64,000 nt of DNA from Actinomycetota bacterium (GCA_014360645.1 JACIXD010000001.1:124001-188000), one strand, 5' to 3'; shown: positions 8,336-17,421, numbered from the stretch's first letter. The notes: generated from the letters alone by a model not told the origin. Translations and numbers: made by a program.

Positions 8336-8341
8336 CCCCAT
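8315..8341 (-). repeat. REP-like 27-bp repeat, copy 4 (right end of RAYT element)
   Basis: An exact inverted copy. It supplies the transposase stop codon and ends 4 bp before a TATAAT box at 8346. Confidence 0.92.
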
Positions 8342-8345
8342 TGGA

Positions 8346-8351
8346 TATAAT
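8346..8351 (+). promoter_or_regulatory. -10 box of the first sensor kinase, probable leaderless start
   Basis: TATAAT followed by 6 nt and then the ATG of the kinase at 8358. At -35 (8323-8328) the sequence is TGTCCG inside the repeat, a poor match, so either the repeat displaced the original -35 or another activator is used. Confidence 0.6.
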
Positions 8352-8357
8352 CGGGGT

Positions 8358-10031
8358 ATGGAGTCGGTGCGGGAGCTGCTGTTAGAGTTGGCGGAGCTTT
8401 TCACCTCCGAGGACAGCCCCATCAAGAAAGCCATCGACCCCCTTGGAGACGGCGCGGTGCTCAAGGTCCACGCCCCGGGGGGCTCCATATGCGTGGAGAA
8501 GGTGGGGGGGCGCTTCGTCTACGGCGAGAGTACGGAGAAAAGGTCCCTCTTCGAGCTCGTCTTCGAGGATCCCCGCGACCTGGAGACCTTCCGCGAGGTG
8601 AAGGACGCGCGCGACTTCGGCGACCGCTTCTTGACCCTGGTGCGCGAGGGCAGGCTCAAGCTCGACATGCTGAGGCCTTTCATCGACCTCTGGTCCCTGG
8701 GGGTGGGATATTTCCTGGAGGAGATCGGCATCCTCTCCCCGCCCCACGATTACCAGGATCTCATCGGGAGCCTTCAGCTCAGGGACATCGCCTTCACCGA
8801 GATCCTGGATGTGAGGTATCTCCAGGAGCTGGTGGACGAGCTGGCGCGCATCACCGGGGTCAGGCTATGGGTGCTGGACATGAACTGCATGCCGGTGGTG
8901 GTAAGCGCCACCGGGGGCGAGCACTGCAAGCTGATCATCGACTCCCTCGAGGGCGTGATGCGCTGCTACCGGTCCGCCATCGGTGCCCTGGCGGAACTCA
9001 AGAAGAGCATGGGACCGAAGGTGCGGATATGCCACGCGGGCTTCGTGTGCTTCGACGCCCCCCTCATCCTGGGCGGGGAGATCGTGGGCATGATCAGCGG
9101 CGACGCCTCGCTCATGGAGACGCCGGACCTGGAGAAGTACCGCCGGCTGGCGGAGGAGCTGAGCGTGGACCCCGAGCCGCTGCTCGCCTCCCTCGAGCAT
9201 GTGAGGAGCGTGAACATCGAGGAGGTGGAGTTCTTGCTCTCGGTGGTCAACGCCATCGCCCAGGTGGTGACGGAGATGAGCTTTAAGCAGTACCTGCTCA
9301 CGCGACAGATGAAGGAGAACGCGGAGCTGACGCGGGAGCTGAGGCGCGCCAATATGGAGCTCAAGGCCCTTTTCCAGTCCATCCTGGAGATACAGGAGCG
9401 GGAGAGGTCGTCGGTGGCGCGGGATCTCCATGACCACACGGGCCAGGATCTCAGCAACGCTCTGGTCAACCTGGAGCTGGCACTGAGCGAGGAGGGGGTG
9501 CCGGAGGGGACGCGGGCGCATATCGAGTCGGCCTCTTCCTCCATATCCCAGGTGCTCAAGCAGGTGCACGACCTCTCGGCGTCTCTCCACCCACCCGTGC
9601 TGGACGACCTGGGGCTTGCCGAAGCCCTGCGCAACCTGGTGCGCAGGATGAACGCCGATTACCCCATCGAGTTCTCCCTGCACACGGAGGGAGAGGAGGG
9701 CGCGCTGTCGGGCGAGGTCAAGATAAACCTCTACCGTATCGCCCAGGAGGCCCTCAACAACGTGGTGAGGCATTCCGGCGCGCGCAGGGCCAGGGTGGAG
9801 CTCAGGCGCGACGAGAAAGGCCTGGAGCTGGTGATCAGCGATGACGGCCGCGGTTTCGCGGACGCGGGGCGCGCGGGGAGAGATAGGCCTTCCTCATGCG
9901 AGGGCGAGAACGCCATCCACCTGGGCCTCGTGAACATGCGCGAGCGGGCGGAGCGCATCGGCGCCACCCTCGAGTTTCCCCCCCGCGAGAGGGGAGTGAC
10001 GGTGGCGGTGCGCATACCGGCGGCGCCATGA
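8358..10031 (+). CDS. PocR-domain sensor histidine kinase (HisKA_3 / NarL type)
   Basis: 557 residues. ATG 8358 is chosen because upstream codons are only translated repeat. No membrane segment, so cytoplasmic. Domains: residues 1-125 unassigned (possibly a lipid-binding SCP2-like fold, low confidence); PocR ligand-sensing domain about 140-304, with conserved cysteines in EHCKLI, MRCYRSA and RICHAGFVCFDAPLILGGEIVG; a coiled linker; HisKA_3 with phospho-acceptor His358 in ARDLHDHTGQDLS; and HATPase from about 456 (AQEALNNVVRHS, DDGRGF, LGLVNMRERAE). HisKA_3 kinases normally phosphorylate LuxR/NarL regulators, and one lies at 12953. PocR domains are known to sense small organic molecules; proximity to the acyl-CoA genes hints at a shared signal. 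Confidence 0.88.
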   Translation: MESVRELLLELAELFTSEDSPIKKAIDPLGDGAVLKVHAPGGSICVEKVGGRFVYGESTEKRSLFELVFEDPRDLETFREVKDARDFGDRFLTLVREGRLKLDMLRPFIDLWSLGVGYFLEEIGILSPPHDYQDLIGSLQLRDIAFTEILDVRYLQELVDELARITGVRLWVLDMNCMPVVVSATGGEHCKLIIDSLEGVMRCYRSAIGALAELKKSMGPKVRICHAGFVCFDAPLILGGEIVGMISGDASLMETPDLEKYRRLAEELSVDPEPLLASLEHVRSVNIEEVEFLLSVVNAIAQVVTEMSFKQYLLTRQMKENAELTRELRRANMELKALFQSILEIQERERSSVARDLHDHTGQDLSNALVNLELALSEEGVPEGTRAHIESASSSISQVLKQVHDLSASLHPPVLDDLGLAEALRNLVRRMNADYPIEFSLHTEGEEGALSGEVKINLYRIAQEALNNVVRHSGARRARVELRRDEKGLELVISDDGRGFADAGRAGRDRPSSCEGENAIHLGLVNMRERAERIGATLEFPPRERGVTVAVRIPAAP

Positions 10032-10416
10032 CGTCCGCGCCGCGTGCGCCTGCCTCCTTCTGTTCCCGGGGCTATGTGGGATGCCCGGGGTGCAGGCGCC
10101 GTCAACCATGCGGGAGGGGGAAGCTGTTATCATTGACACGCCGGAAGGAATGCGGCACCGGAGACGCGTGAGGGTCGCGTTGGGGGCTTGCGGCAATGGC
10201 CCGGGATCCGCACCGCGACTAGTGCCCCGCTCCTCTCGCGGCAGGCTGTGTGGGGAATAATGAAGGTTGTCGTTTCGTGTTACGGACGTTCTGTTATCCG
10301 GCACGGAGGAAGCGGCGACGCGCCTGCGGGCGGCTTCGCAGATAAAGGGAAGATGTCGATCTCGGCCCGGGCAGGCGTGGCATCCGGGCCGGAGATAGTG
10401 GGTCGGAACGGTTGAG
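10032..10416. other. 385-bp gap between the two kinases
   Basis: No credible reading frame. A TTGACA occurs at 10133-10138 but has no matching -10 box at usual spacing. I see no terminator or RNA structure that I would call. Confidence 0.5.
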
Positions 10417-12804
10417 ATGGGATCGGACTGGTCGCGCGACATCCGTGCCGGGGCGCACATCTGCCTTTTCTACGCACAGGAAAAGGAGCGGGACGAGGCG
10501 CTCCTGGAGTTCGCGCGCGCGGGCTTGGAAGCAGGGGCGAAGACCGTCTGTTTGCTCGACAGTAAGGGCCTGTCGAAGGCGGAGAAGGAGCTCCGCGGTC
10601 TCGCGCGGGGTGTGGCGGGCGGGAGCATGGACGCGCTGGTCATATATGCTACGGAGAACGTTTACCGCGGCGGGGAGAAGTTCGAGGCCTATAGGATGGT
10701 CGCCTTTCTCGAGCACGAGGTGGCCGGCGCCCTCGCGGAGGGCTTTTCCTCCCTGTGGGTCGCGGGGGAGATGAGCTTTATCCATGCCGAGGACACCCCC
10801 TTGGAGGAGCTGCTCCGCTACGAGGCGGAGGTGAAAAGACTCTTTGACGGCAAGGCCTGCGCTGGGTTGTGCATGTACGATATGCGACTCTTCGAGCCCC
10901 GCTTCCTCCTCGACGTGCTGGACACCCATCCCCTCCTGCTCATGGACGGGAGGTTGACCAGGAACCATTTCTTCCTGCCCCCCGAGGAGGCTGCGAGCAG
11001 CGATCATCTTTCCCTTGTCCTGGCCCGGAGGGTGCAGGCGGTGCGCGAGGTGGAGAGCATGATCTGTTCGCTGCGCGCCAGGAACGCCCTCCTGGAAGAG
11101 GCGCAGAGGCTAACCGGGTTGGGGGGCTGGGATTGGGACGTTTTGAACCGCCGCATGTACTGGACAGACGAGCTTTACCGTCTGCACGGCATGGAGCCGG
11201 GCGCCCTCGCCCCGGGCTCCGAGGAGCATATCCGGCTCAGCCTGCAGTGCTACGACCCCGATGACCGACCCGTGATCTTGGAGGCCTTCGAGCGCTGTGC
11301 CTCGCAGGGCGTCCCCTATGACCTGGAATTCCCCTTCACCGACCTGCGGGGCCGGCGCAAGTGGATCAGGACCGCGGCGAAGGCCGTACGCTTGGACGGC
11401 AAGGTGGTGCGGGTGGTGGGGAACCTCCTGGACATCACGGAGCAGAAGCACAGGGAGCTGGTGCTGGAGGAGTCGCGGGAGCGGCTGAGGAAGAGGCTGG
11501 ACGCCGTGCTGGAGCCGGAGGGCGAGTTGAAGGACCTGCCGTTGAGGAGCATCGTGGACGCGGAGCAATTGCAACCGCTCCTGGACGAGCTGCGCGCCAT
11601 GACCGGCTTGGCGGTGGGGATCCTCGATCTCGAGGGCAGGGCGGTCATCTCCACCTCGGGGCAGGAGATGTGCATGCGCTTCCACCGCGCCCATCCGGAG
11701 TCCGCAAGGGCCTGCCGGGAGAGCGACCTGGAGATGGCCGCCGGCTTGGAGCCGGGCGCGTTCAAGCTCTACAGGTGCAGGAACAACCTCTGGGACATGG
11801 CCACCCCCATAATGGTAAGAGACGTACATGTAGGAAATATCTTCCTAGGGCAGTTCCTCTTCGACGACGAACCCGTCGACACGGAGCTCTACCGCGAGCA
11901 GGCTTCCCGTTACGGTTTCGACGTGGAGGAGTACCTGGCGGCGCTGGAGCGCGTGCCGAGGGTAAGCCGCGGGGAGGCGGAGAAGACCATGCGCTTCTGC
12001 GCCCGGCTCGCGAACATGATCTCGAACCTCAGCTACCACCGTACAGCACTCGCCAGGGCGCTGCGCGAGGCGGAGGAGCTCGCCGGCGAGTTGAAGGTGC
12101 GAGATGGCCAGCTCAAGGGATTCCTGGAGATCGCCGCGCACGAGCTGCGCCACCCCGCCACCCTGCTCAAGGGGTATGCGGCGCTGTTGAGGAGGAGCTC
12201 GCGGTCGCTGGACCAGGCCTTGGTCGAGGAAGCGGCCTCCGCCGTCGAGAAGGGCAGCGACAGGTTGATGAAACTGGTGGAGCAACTCCTGGACATATCG
12301 CGCATCGAGCAGGGCAGGCTGGTGCTGGAAAGGGAGAAGGTAGCCGTGGGACCGCTGGGACGGGAGGTGATCGAGGAGATGGGCATCCTCTATCCCGGCA
12401 GGAGTTATATCCTGGAGGCGCCTCCGGAGCCCGTCCTTTTAGAGGCGGACCCCGAGCGATTGCGGCGCCTCCTGATCATCCTCCTGGACAACGCCGCCAG
12501 ATATTCCGAGGCCGATACCGATATTGAGCTGAGGATCACCCGCGAGGGGGGCAGCCTGTTGTTTGAGGTGCTGGACCGCGGCAGGGGTATCCCGGAACCC
12601 CTCAGGGAGAAGATATTCGAACGGTTCTTCCAGGTAGAGAAGGACCTCAACCGTTCCTCACAGGGGCTGGGGATCGGGCTCTACATCGCCCGCCATATAG
12701 CGGAGGCCCATGGGGGCGGGCTGTGGCACGAACATCGGGAGGGCGGGGGGTCAGTCTTCAAGGCGAGCTTTCCGCTGGAACGGTGGGAGCAGAGCAGGGG
12801 ATGA
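10417..12804 (+). CDS. MEDS-PAS-PocR hybrid sensor histidine kinase
   Basis: 795 residues, no membrane segment. Domain order: MEDS/DcmR-like sensory domain 1-185 (AGAHICLFYAQEKERDEALL ... AGLCMYDMRLF); PAS about 228-345 (GGWDWDVLNRRMYWTDELYR ... VVGNLLDITEQKH); PocR about 371-535 with cysteines in QEMCMRFH, ARACRESD and LYRCRNNLW; classical HisKA with His575 in AAHELRHPATLLKG; HATPase to the end (LIILLDNAARYS, DRGRGIPEPL, GLGIGLYIARHIAEAHGG). MEDS and PocR domains are often found in kinases of methanogens and methylotrophic bacteria (known). The HisKA type differs from the first kinase, so the two may serve different regulators. ATG 10417 has only a weak ribosome site. Confidence 0.85.
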   Translation: MGSDWSRDIRAGAHICLFYAQEKERDEALLEFARAGLEAGAKTVCLLDSKGLSKAEKELRGLARGVAGGSMDALVIYATENVYRGGEKFEAYRMVAFLEHEVAGALAEGFSSLWVAGEMSFIHAEDTPLEELLRYEAEVKRLFDGKACAGLCMYDMRLFEPRFLLDVLDTHPLLLMDGRLTRNHFFLPPEEAASSDHLSLVLARRVQAVREVESMICSLRARNALLEEAQRLTGLGGWDWDVLNRRMYWTDELYRLHGMEPGALAPGSEEHIRLSLQCYDPDDRPVILEAFERCASQGVPYDLEFPFTDLRGRRKWIRTAAKAVRLDGKVVRVVGNLLDITEQKHRELVLEESRERLRKRLDAVLEPEGELKDLPLRSIVDAEQLQPLLDELRAMTGLAVGILDLEGRAVISTSGQEMCMRFHRAHPESARACRESDLEMAAGLEPGAFKLYRCRNNLWDMATPIMVRDVHVGNIFLGQFLFDDEPVDTELYREQASRYGFDVEEYLAALERVPRVSRGEAEKTMRFCARLANMISNLSYHRTALARALREAEELAGELKVRDGQLKGFLEIAAHELRHPATLLKGYAALLRRSSRSLDQALVEEAASAVEKGSDRLMKLVEQLLDISRIEQGRLVLEREKVAVGPLGREVIEEMGILYPGRSYILEAPPEPVLLEADPERLRRLLIILLDNAARYSEADTDIELRITREGGSLLFEVLDRGRGIPEPLREKIFERFFQVEKDLNRSSQGLGIGLYIARHIAEAHGGGLWHEHREGGGSVFKASFPLERWEQSRG

Positions 12805-12952
12805 GGGATATGATGTCGCGGGGGAGCGAGCGAGACGCCGGAGCGGCCTCAACCCCTGCGTCGCTGTGAGGCGGCCGCGAACGGGTCAGGGCGGAGATTG
12901 TGGCCTCCGCCGGGAGCGCGCCGGCGGCCGGGGTTGACCTGGAGGGGTGAGG

Positions 12953-13621
12953 ATGGAGGACAGGTCGGGGAGGATACGCGTCCTGTTGGTGGACGACCAC
13001 GCCATACTGCGGGAGGGCCTGGCATCCCTCATCGAGAAGCAGGACGACATCACCGTGGTGGGGGAGGCGGAGGACGGCGCGGCCTCACTGCAGAAGGCGG
13101 AGACCCTCCTCCCCGACGTGGTGGTGCTGGACATAAAGCTGGCGGACATGTCGGGCATCGAGGTGTGCCGCCGCCTCAAGGAGAGCTACCCCCTGGTCAA
13201 GGTGATCATGCTCTCCATGTACGAGGACTATGAATACGTCAACCGGGCGCTGCGGGTGGGAGCGGATGGCTACCTGCTGAAGAAGGTGGCCAGCGCCGAG
13301 CTGGTGAACGCCATCCGCAAGGCGCGGCGGGGGGAGAAGGTCTTCAGCCCCCAGGTGCTGGACATGATCGTGTCCTCCTTCAAGGAGGAGAGAGGGGAGG
13401 TTCCGGACAGTTCGCCGCTGCACGCCCTGACCTCCCGGGAGCGCGAGGTGCTGGAGCTCATGAGCGAGGGGATGAGCAACAAGGAGATCGGCGCCCGGCT
13501 GTTCATCTCTCCCAAGACGGTGGAGAAGGCGGTTTCCAACATATTCCATAAACTGGGGGTGAACTCCCGCACCGCGGCGGTCAAGATCTTCCTCAGCGGG
13601 GCGGGGCGTGGTTCCCCGTGA
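12953..13621 (+). CDS. NarL/FixJ-type response regulator
   Basis: 222 residues from ATG 12953 (GGAGG 7 nt upstream; GTG 12947 is possible). Receiver domain 1-125 with acidic pair in LLVDDHAILREG, phospho-acceptor Asp60 in VVVLDIKL, and the conserved Lys in GYLLKK. LuxR-type helix-turn-helix from about 158: LTSREREVLELMSEGMSNKEIG, SPKTVEKAVSNIFHKLGV. Likely partner of the HisKA_3 kinase at 8358. Its 3' end overlaps the convergent glycosyltransferase gene by 29 bp, so the two messages are complementary there. Confidence 0.9.
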   Translation: MEDRSGRIRVLLVDDHAILREGLASLIEKQDDITVVGEAEDGAASLQKAETLLPDVVVLDIKLADMSGIEVCRRLKESYPLVKVIMLSMYEDYEYVNRALRVGADGYLLKKVASAELVNAIRKARRGEKVFSPQVLDMIVSSFKEERGEVPDSSPLHALTSREREVLELMSEGMSNKEIGARLFISPKTVEKAVSNIFHKLGVNSRTAAVKIFLSGAGRGSP

Positions 13622-14753
13622 GGCGGCGGTATTCCTCGAAGAGCCGGGCGCGCATGCGGGCGTGGTCGAAATCCCGCTCTACCTTGCGGCGCGCGCGCCG
13701 CGTGTAGTTCTCCACCGCCCGCGGGGCCTGCAGGTAGAACTCCAGGGCCTCGGCCAGGGCTGCGGGATCCCGGTCCCTCACCAGAATGCCGTCGCGTCCG
13801 TCCTCCACGATCTCCCGCGGCCCCCGCACGTCGCAGGCGATCACCGGCACTCCCGAGGCCATGGCCTCGATGAGGGTGACCCCGAAGCCCTCGCGCGAGG
13901 AGGGGAGGACGTAGATGTCGAAGGCGCGGTAGAAGCGCTCGGGGTCGAAACGATAACCGGTGAAGACGAGGGGCAGGGGCGGCGAGGTCCCTGCGGCGAG
14001 CTCCGCCAGGCGTTCGTGCTCCCGCGGCTCCAGAAAATGGTCTCCCACCAGCACCAACCAGAGGCGGGGATGCGCGGGAAGGAGACGTGCCGCCGCCTCC
14101 ACCAGGGTATCGAGGTTCTTCTCCCGCCGGATCTCCCCTATGTAACCGATGACGGTGGCGTCGGCGGGGATCCCCAGCTCTTCCCTCAACCCGCCGTCGT
14201 CCCCAGGCCGGAAACGCTCCAGGTCCACGCCGTTGTGGATGAGCCTGGCCCGGGTGGGGGCGACGACCTTTTTCGCCGCCGCCAGGGCGAGGTCCTCGGC
14301 GTTGACGAAGATGATGAGGTGGCAGCGCTTTCCGGCGAAGCGCTCCGCCGCGAGCACCAGGTTTTTCCTGAGCCTGCCGGAGCGGTGGGAGAAATAGAAG
14401 CCGTTGCAGGTATGGACCACCGCCCGTACCCCGAGCTTCCAAGCCGCAAGACGTCCCAGCACGCCGTCCTTGGGGTTATGGGTATGCACGAGGTCGAAAC
14501 CGCCCTCCCGTATCAGGGCCTTGAGGCGGCGGTAGGCACCGAGGTCCGCCAGGGGGGTTACGCTGCGGGTGATGGGGATGTCGTGCACGGCAAGCCCCGC
14601 GCCCTCCAGCGTCTCCCTGAAGGAGGTCACCCGGCAGGCGACGTGCACCTCATGTCCCCGCTCCGCCAGCTCCCGGAAAAACGGCAACATGTAGGGAGAG
14701 GCGGCGAAGCGGTCCAGGTTGCAAACCTCGAGCACGCGCAGCTTGTCGGACAT
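13593..14753 (-). CDS. GT4 family glycosyltransferase
   Basis: 386 residues. GT-B fold retaining glycosyltransferase that transfers a sugar from a nucleotide donor, probably in surface polysaccharide or glycolipid synthesis. Visible: N-terminal acceptor domain with HTHNPKDGVLGRLAAW, linker TVIGYIGEIRREKNLDTLVEA, and the C-terminal E-x7-E region SSREGFGVTLIEAMASGVPVIA. No membrane segment. ATG at 14753 sits 6 nt after a TATAAT box, suggesting a leaderless message. Its 3' end overlaps the response regulator tail-to-tail. Confidence 0.88.
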   Translation of the reverse strand: MSDKLRVLEVCNLDRFAASPYMLPFFRELAERGHEVHVACRVTSFRETLEGAGLAVHDIPITRSVTPLADLGAYRRLKALIREGGFDLVHTHNPKDGVLGRLAAWKLGVRAVVHTCNGFYFSHRSGRLRKNLVLAAERFAGKRCHLIIFVNAEDLALAAAKKVVAPTRARLIHNGVDLERFRPGDDGGLREELGIPADATVIGYIGEIRREKNLDTLVEAAARLLPAHPRLWLVLVGDHFLEPREHERLAELAAGTSPPLPLVFTGYRFDPERFYRAFDIYVLPSSREGFGVTLIEAMASGVPVIACDVRGPREIVEDGRDGILVRDRDPAALAEALEFYLQAPRAVENYTRRARRKVERDFDHARMRARLFEEYRRLTGNHAPPR

Positions 14754-14759
14754 GGGTAC

Positions 14760-14765
14760 ATTATA
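14760..14765 (-). promoter_or_regulatory. -10 box TATAAT, 6 nt before the glycosyltransferase ATG
   Basis: On the minus strand the order is TATAAT, GTACCC, ATG. No clear -35 hexamer. Spacing fits transcription starting at or next to the start codon. Confidence 0.55.
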
Positions 14766-14969
14766 TGCTCCCGCGACCGTCTTTGCGGGATGGGACCGAG
14801 GCCGTAGGCCGAAAGGGGGGAAGACGCCCGGCGCTAAGGGCGCTGGGAGACGGCGCGCGCATCGTCCCGCCGCCGCTGACCGGCCTGGAGACGGGCGCGT
14901 CTCCCTCCGGCCGGGCTCGCGAGAGCGAGGATGCGGGCGGGGCGGGGCGACCGCTCTCCGCCTCGCGGG

Positions 14970-15740
14970 TCAGGGAGGGCAGGCAGCGGGAAGGCGTCTT
15001 TTGAAGGAGGAGGCCCTCACCATGCGGCGCACGCGCGCCACCAGCTCGGGGTCGAAACCCTCCGCCGCAAGGTCCTCGTCGTTGCGGCCTAGGTCGAAGA
15101 CGGCGTGGAGGACGCGGTCCGCTTCCTCGTAGGTGATTCCCATCTCCCCCTCGTCGGTCTGACCCTGCCACAGGTCCGCGGTGGGCGGTTTCTCGATGAT
15201 GCGTGCCGGCACGCCGAGGTAGGCGGCGAGCTGCCTCACCTGGGACTTGTAGAGCCCGCCGAGGGGGGTGAAGGCGCAGGCCATGTCCCCCCAAAGGGTG
15301 GTGTAGCCCAGAAGCGCCTCGGTGCGGTTGCCGGTGCCCAGCACCAGGGCGTCAAGGGCCGCCGACTGGTCGTAGAGAACGGCCATGCGCGTGCGCGCCA
15401 TGAAGTTGCCCCGCCTCTTGTTGTCCGCGTCCGGGAAGCGCTCGAAATAGGCGTCCACCATGGGGGTGATGTCGATGGTCCGGTGCTCTATGCCCAGCTC
15501 GCCCGCGACCAGGAGCGCGTCCTCGATGCTCGAGGGGCTGGTGGTCCTGTAGGGAAGGAGAAAGGCGGTGAGCGCCTCCCTGCCCAGGGCACGCACGGCC
15601 AGGTAGGAAGAAGTGGCGGAATCCAGGCCGCCCGAAAGCCCGACCACCAGGCGCGACTTGCCCGCCTCCTCCATCCTCTCCCCCATGAAGGCGACGATCC
15701 TTTCCAGTGTCTCCTCGGGCTCTATCCTGGGAACGTCCAC
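14970..15740 (-). CDS. nadE: NH3-dependent NAD+ synthetase
   Basis: 256 residues. It amidates deamido-NAD using ATP and ammonia, the last step of NAD synthesis. Visible: the PP-loop GLSGGLDSATSSY near residue 35, GTGNRTEALLGYTT, GDMACAFTPLGGLYKSQVRQLA and KPPTADLWQGQTDEGEMG, all family signatures. No N-terminal glutaminase domain, so it takes free ammonia. GTG at 15740 is the start, with GGGAGG about a dozen nt upstream. It is divergent from the nucleotide-sugar dehydrogenase at 16135. Confidence 0.93.
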   Translation of the reverse strand: MDVPRIEPEETLERIVAFMGERMEEAGKSRLVVGLSGGLDSATSSYLAVRALGREALTAFLLPYRTTSPSSIEDALLVAGELGIEHRTIDITPMVDAYFERFPDADNKRRGNFMARTRMAVLYDQSAALDALVLGTGNRTEALLGYTTLWGDMACAFTPLGGLYKSQVRQLAAYLGVPARIIEKPPTADLWQGQTDEGEMGITYEEADRVLHAVFDLGRNDEDLAAEGFDPELVARVRRMVRASSFKRRLPAACPP

Positions 15741-15855
15741 CCGTGACGCACCTCCCGTCTGGCGAGCCGGGCCCGCGATAGGCGGTCCCCGGCCCGCCCT
15801 CGTCTCGCCGCCATGTAGCTCGCTCTGCTCTACCGACCGTTGTCCTGCCGTTCAC

Positions 15856-15884
15856 GGCGGGGTCCTTTTTGCATGGACCCCGCC
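15856..15884. other. Perfect 10-bp hairpin in the nadE-dehydrogenase gap
   Basis: GGCGGGGTCC at 15856-15865 pairs exactly with GGACCCCGCC at 15875-15884 around a 9-nt loop containing five Ts. No T-run follows on either strand within a few bases, so I do not call it an intrinsic terminator. It may shape the leader of either divergent gene. Confidence 0.55.
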
Positions 15885-15892
15885 CATCATTT

Positions 15893-15980
15893 TACCTTCC
15901 CCACGGGGATGCGCGTAAAGGGATACCTTCCCCGCAGGGATGCGCGTATAGGGATACCTTCCCCGCGGGGATGCGCGCAT
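15893..15980. repeat. 31-bp tandem repeat, about 2.8 copies
   Basis: Units start at 15893, 15924 and 15955, each opening TACCTTCCCC and containing GGGATGCGCG; the third is cut short at about 15980. The CCCCGCGGGG in the last unit is itself palindromic. There is no unique spacer between units. The 394-bp gap 15741-16134 otherwise shows no gene. Confidence 0.8.
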
Positions 15981-16134
15981 TGCCCATAAGGGGACGCCGT
16001 TTTTCGTGCCGGGGCTGCGCCCTCTTCCGTGCCCGCTGCTGCAACGCGCCCCGGTAGCCTGACCACGATGCCCGGTTCATGGTAAATTCATGGACGGGCG
16101 CGAGCGGCAAGGAGATTACGGAAAGGGGTGCGTG

Positions 16135-17421
16135 ATGGGTCTCCTGGAGAGGATCAGGGAGCGCGAGGCCCTGGTGGGAGTGATAGGCCTGGGTTACGTG
16201 GGGCTCCCCCTGGCGCTGGAGGCGGCGGACGCGGGCTTCTGCGTGGTGGGCCTGGAAAAAGACGGGAAAAAGAGAGAGCGCATCGCGGCGGGCGAGGCCA
16301 TTTACGAGGGGCTAGACGGCGGAAGGATAAAGCGCCTTGTCGGGGAGGGCAGGCTGCGCGTGAGCGGAGAGGCCGCCGACCTCCTCGACTGCGGGGTCGT
16401 CTGCGTGTGCGTGCCCACCCCCCTGTCCGCCACGAGGGACCCGGACCTCGGATTCGTGAGGGATGCGGCGAGGCAGTGCGAGCAGCTCGTCCGCGAAGGC
16501 GGGCGCCCGAAGCTGGTGGCGGTGGAATCCACCTCCTATCCAGGGACCACGCGCGAGGTGGTAGGGCCCATCATGACGGAGAACGGCCTGGCGCCCTGCG
16601 GCGATTTTCACCTCGCCTATTCGCCGGAGCGCGTCGATCCCGGCAACCGCAGGTGGAACATAGCCAACACCCCCAAACTGGTGGGAGGCATGCGCGACTG
16701 CTGCGCCGAGCTGGCGGAGGCCTTCTACGGGGCCTTCGTGGGCGAGATGGTGCGCGTGAGCTCCCCTGAGGTGGCGGAGATGGCCAAGCTCCTGGAGAAC
16801 ATCTTCCGCGGCGTCAACATCGCGCTGGTGAACGAGCTGTGGATGCTCTGCGACCGCATGGGCATCGACGTCTGGGAGGTCATCGAGGCCGCCGCCACCA
16901 AGCCCTTCGGGTTCATGCCCTTCTGGCCGGGGCCGGGGCTGGGAGGCCACTGCATCCCCGTGGACCCCTTCTACCTGTCCTGGAAGGCGAGGGAATACGA
17001 TTTCCAGACCGAGTTCATCGAGCTGGCGGGAAAGGTCAACGTGAACATGCCCTATTTCGTGGCGGGCTTGGTCACGCGCGAGCTCAACCGCGCGGGCAAG
17101 AGCCTGGCGGGCTCGCGGGTACTGGTGCTGGGGGTTGCCTACAAGCCCGGGGTGGGGGACACGCGCGAGACGCCGGCGGCCAAGCTCATGGAGCTGCTCA
17201 TGCGCGAGGGGGCGGAGGTGTCCTACCACGACCCCTTCGTGCCGGAGTTCGAGGTGGGGGGCGTGAACCTGCACGGCGTCGCTCTGGACGAGGATACCCT
17301 GGGGTCGTTCGATTGCGCGGTGGTGGTGACCGCCCACCAGGACGTGGATTACGGGTTGCTCTCACGCTCCGGAATACCGGTGGTGGATACCAGGAACGCC
17401 CTGCGCGCCGCCGGAAGATAG
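16135..17421 (+). CDS. wbpA: Nucleotide-sugar dehydrogenase (UDP-GlcNAc/ManNAc 6-dehydrogenase type)
   Basis: 428 residues. It oxidises C6 of a UDP-N-acetylhexosamine to the uronate with two NAD+, feeding acidic surface polysaccharide. Visible: Rossmann loop VIGLGYVGLPLALEAADAG, PTPLSATRDPDL, STSYPGTTREVV, YSPERVDPGN, and the active-site GGHCIPVDPFYLSWKA with Cys273; KPFGFMPFWPGPGLGGH is characteristic of the WbpA/TviB branch rather than UDP-glucose dehydrogenase. ATG 16135 follows AAGGGGTG; an upstream in-frame ATG at 16090 lacks a site. It stands alone on its strand. Confidence 0.88.
   Translation: MGLLERIREREALVGVIGLGYVGLPLALEAADAGFCVVGLEKDGKKRERIAAGEAIYEGLDGGRIKRLVGEGRLRVSGEAADLLDCGVVCVCVPTPLSATRDPDLGFVRDAARQCEQLVREGGRPKLVAVESTSYPGTTREVVGPIMTENGLAPCGDFHLAYSPERVDPGNRRWNIANTPKLVGGMRDCCAELAEAFYGAFVGEMVRVSSPEVAEMAKLLENIFRGVNIALVNELWMLCDRMGIDVWEVIEAAATKPFGFMPFWPGPGLGGHCIPVDPFYLSWKAREYDFQTEFIELAGKVNVNMPYFVAGLVTRELNRAGKSLAGSRVLVLGVAYKPGVGDTRETPAAKLMELLMREGAEVSYHDPFVPEFEVGGVNLHGVALDEDTLGSFDCAVVVTAHQDVDYGLLSRSGIPVVDTRNALRAAGR

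Larger units (their letters stand above)
7091..8341 (+). mobile_element. RAYT element: IS200/IS605-like unit bounded by 27-bp inverted repeats
   Basis: A 1251-bp unit with an exact inverted repeat at each end (7091-7117 and 8315-8341) enclosing one Y1 transposase gene. Bases 7118-7345 are clearly richer in A+T than the neighbours, and the gene is lower in G+C than flanking genes, pointing to separate origin. No target duplication is visible (CCA before, TGG after), as expected for single-strand Y1 transposition. A 16-bp direct repeat, 7137-7152 and 7296-7311 (15 of 16 equal), lies in the left arm. Confidence 0.85.

Noticed and set aside
8322-8357. Upstream ATG start for the first kinase (MSGADPIG...)
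   Set aside because: These codons are the repeat itself; the same MSGADP leader appears before rsmI for the same reason. The later ATG fits the family and the -10 box.
15893-15980. Possible CRISPR array
   Set aside because: The 31-bp units are directly abutting with no spacers, and no cas genes are present.
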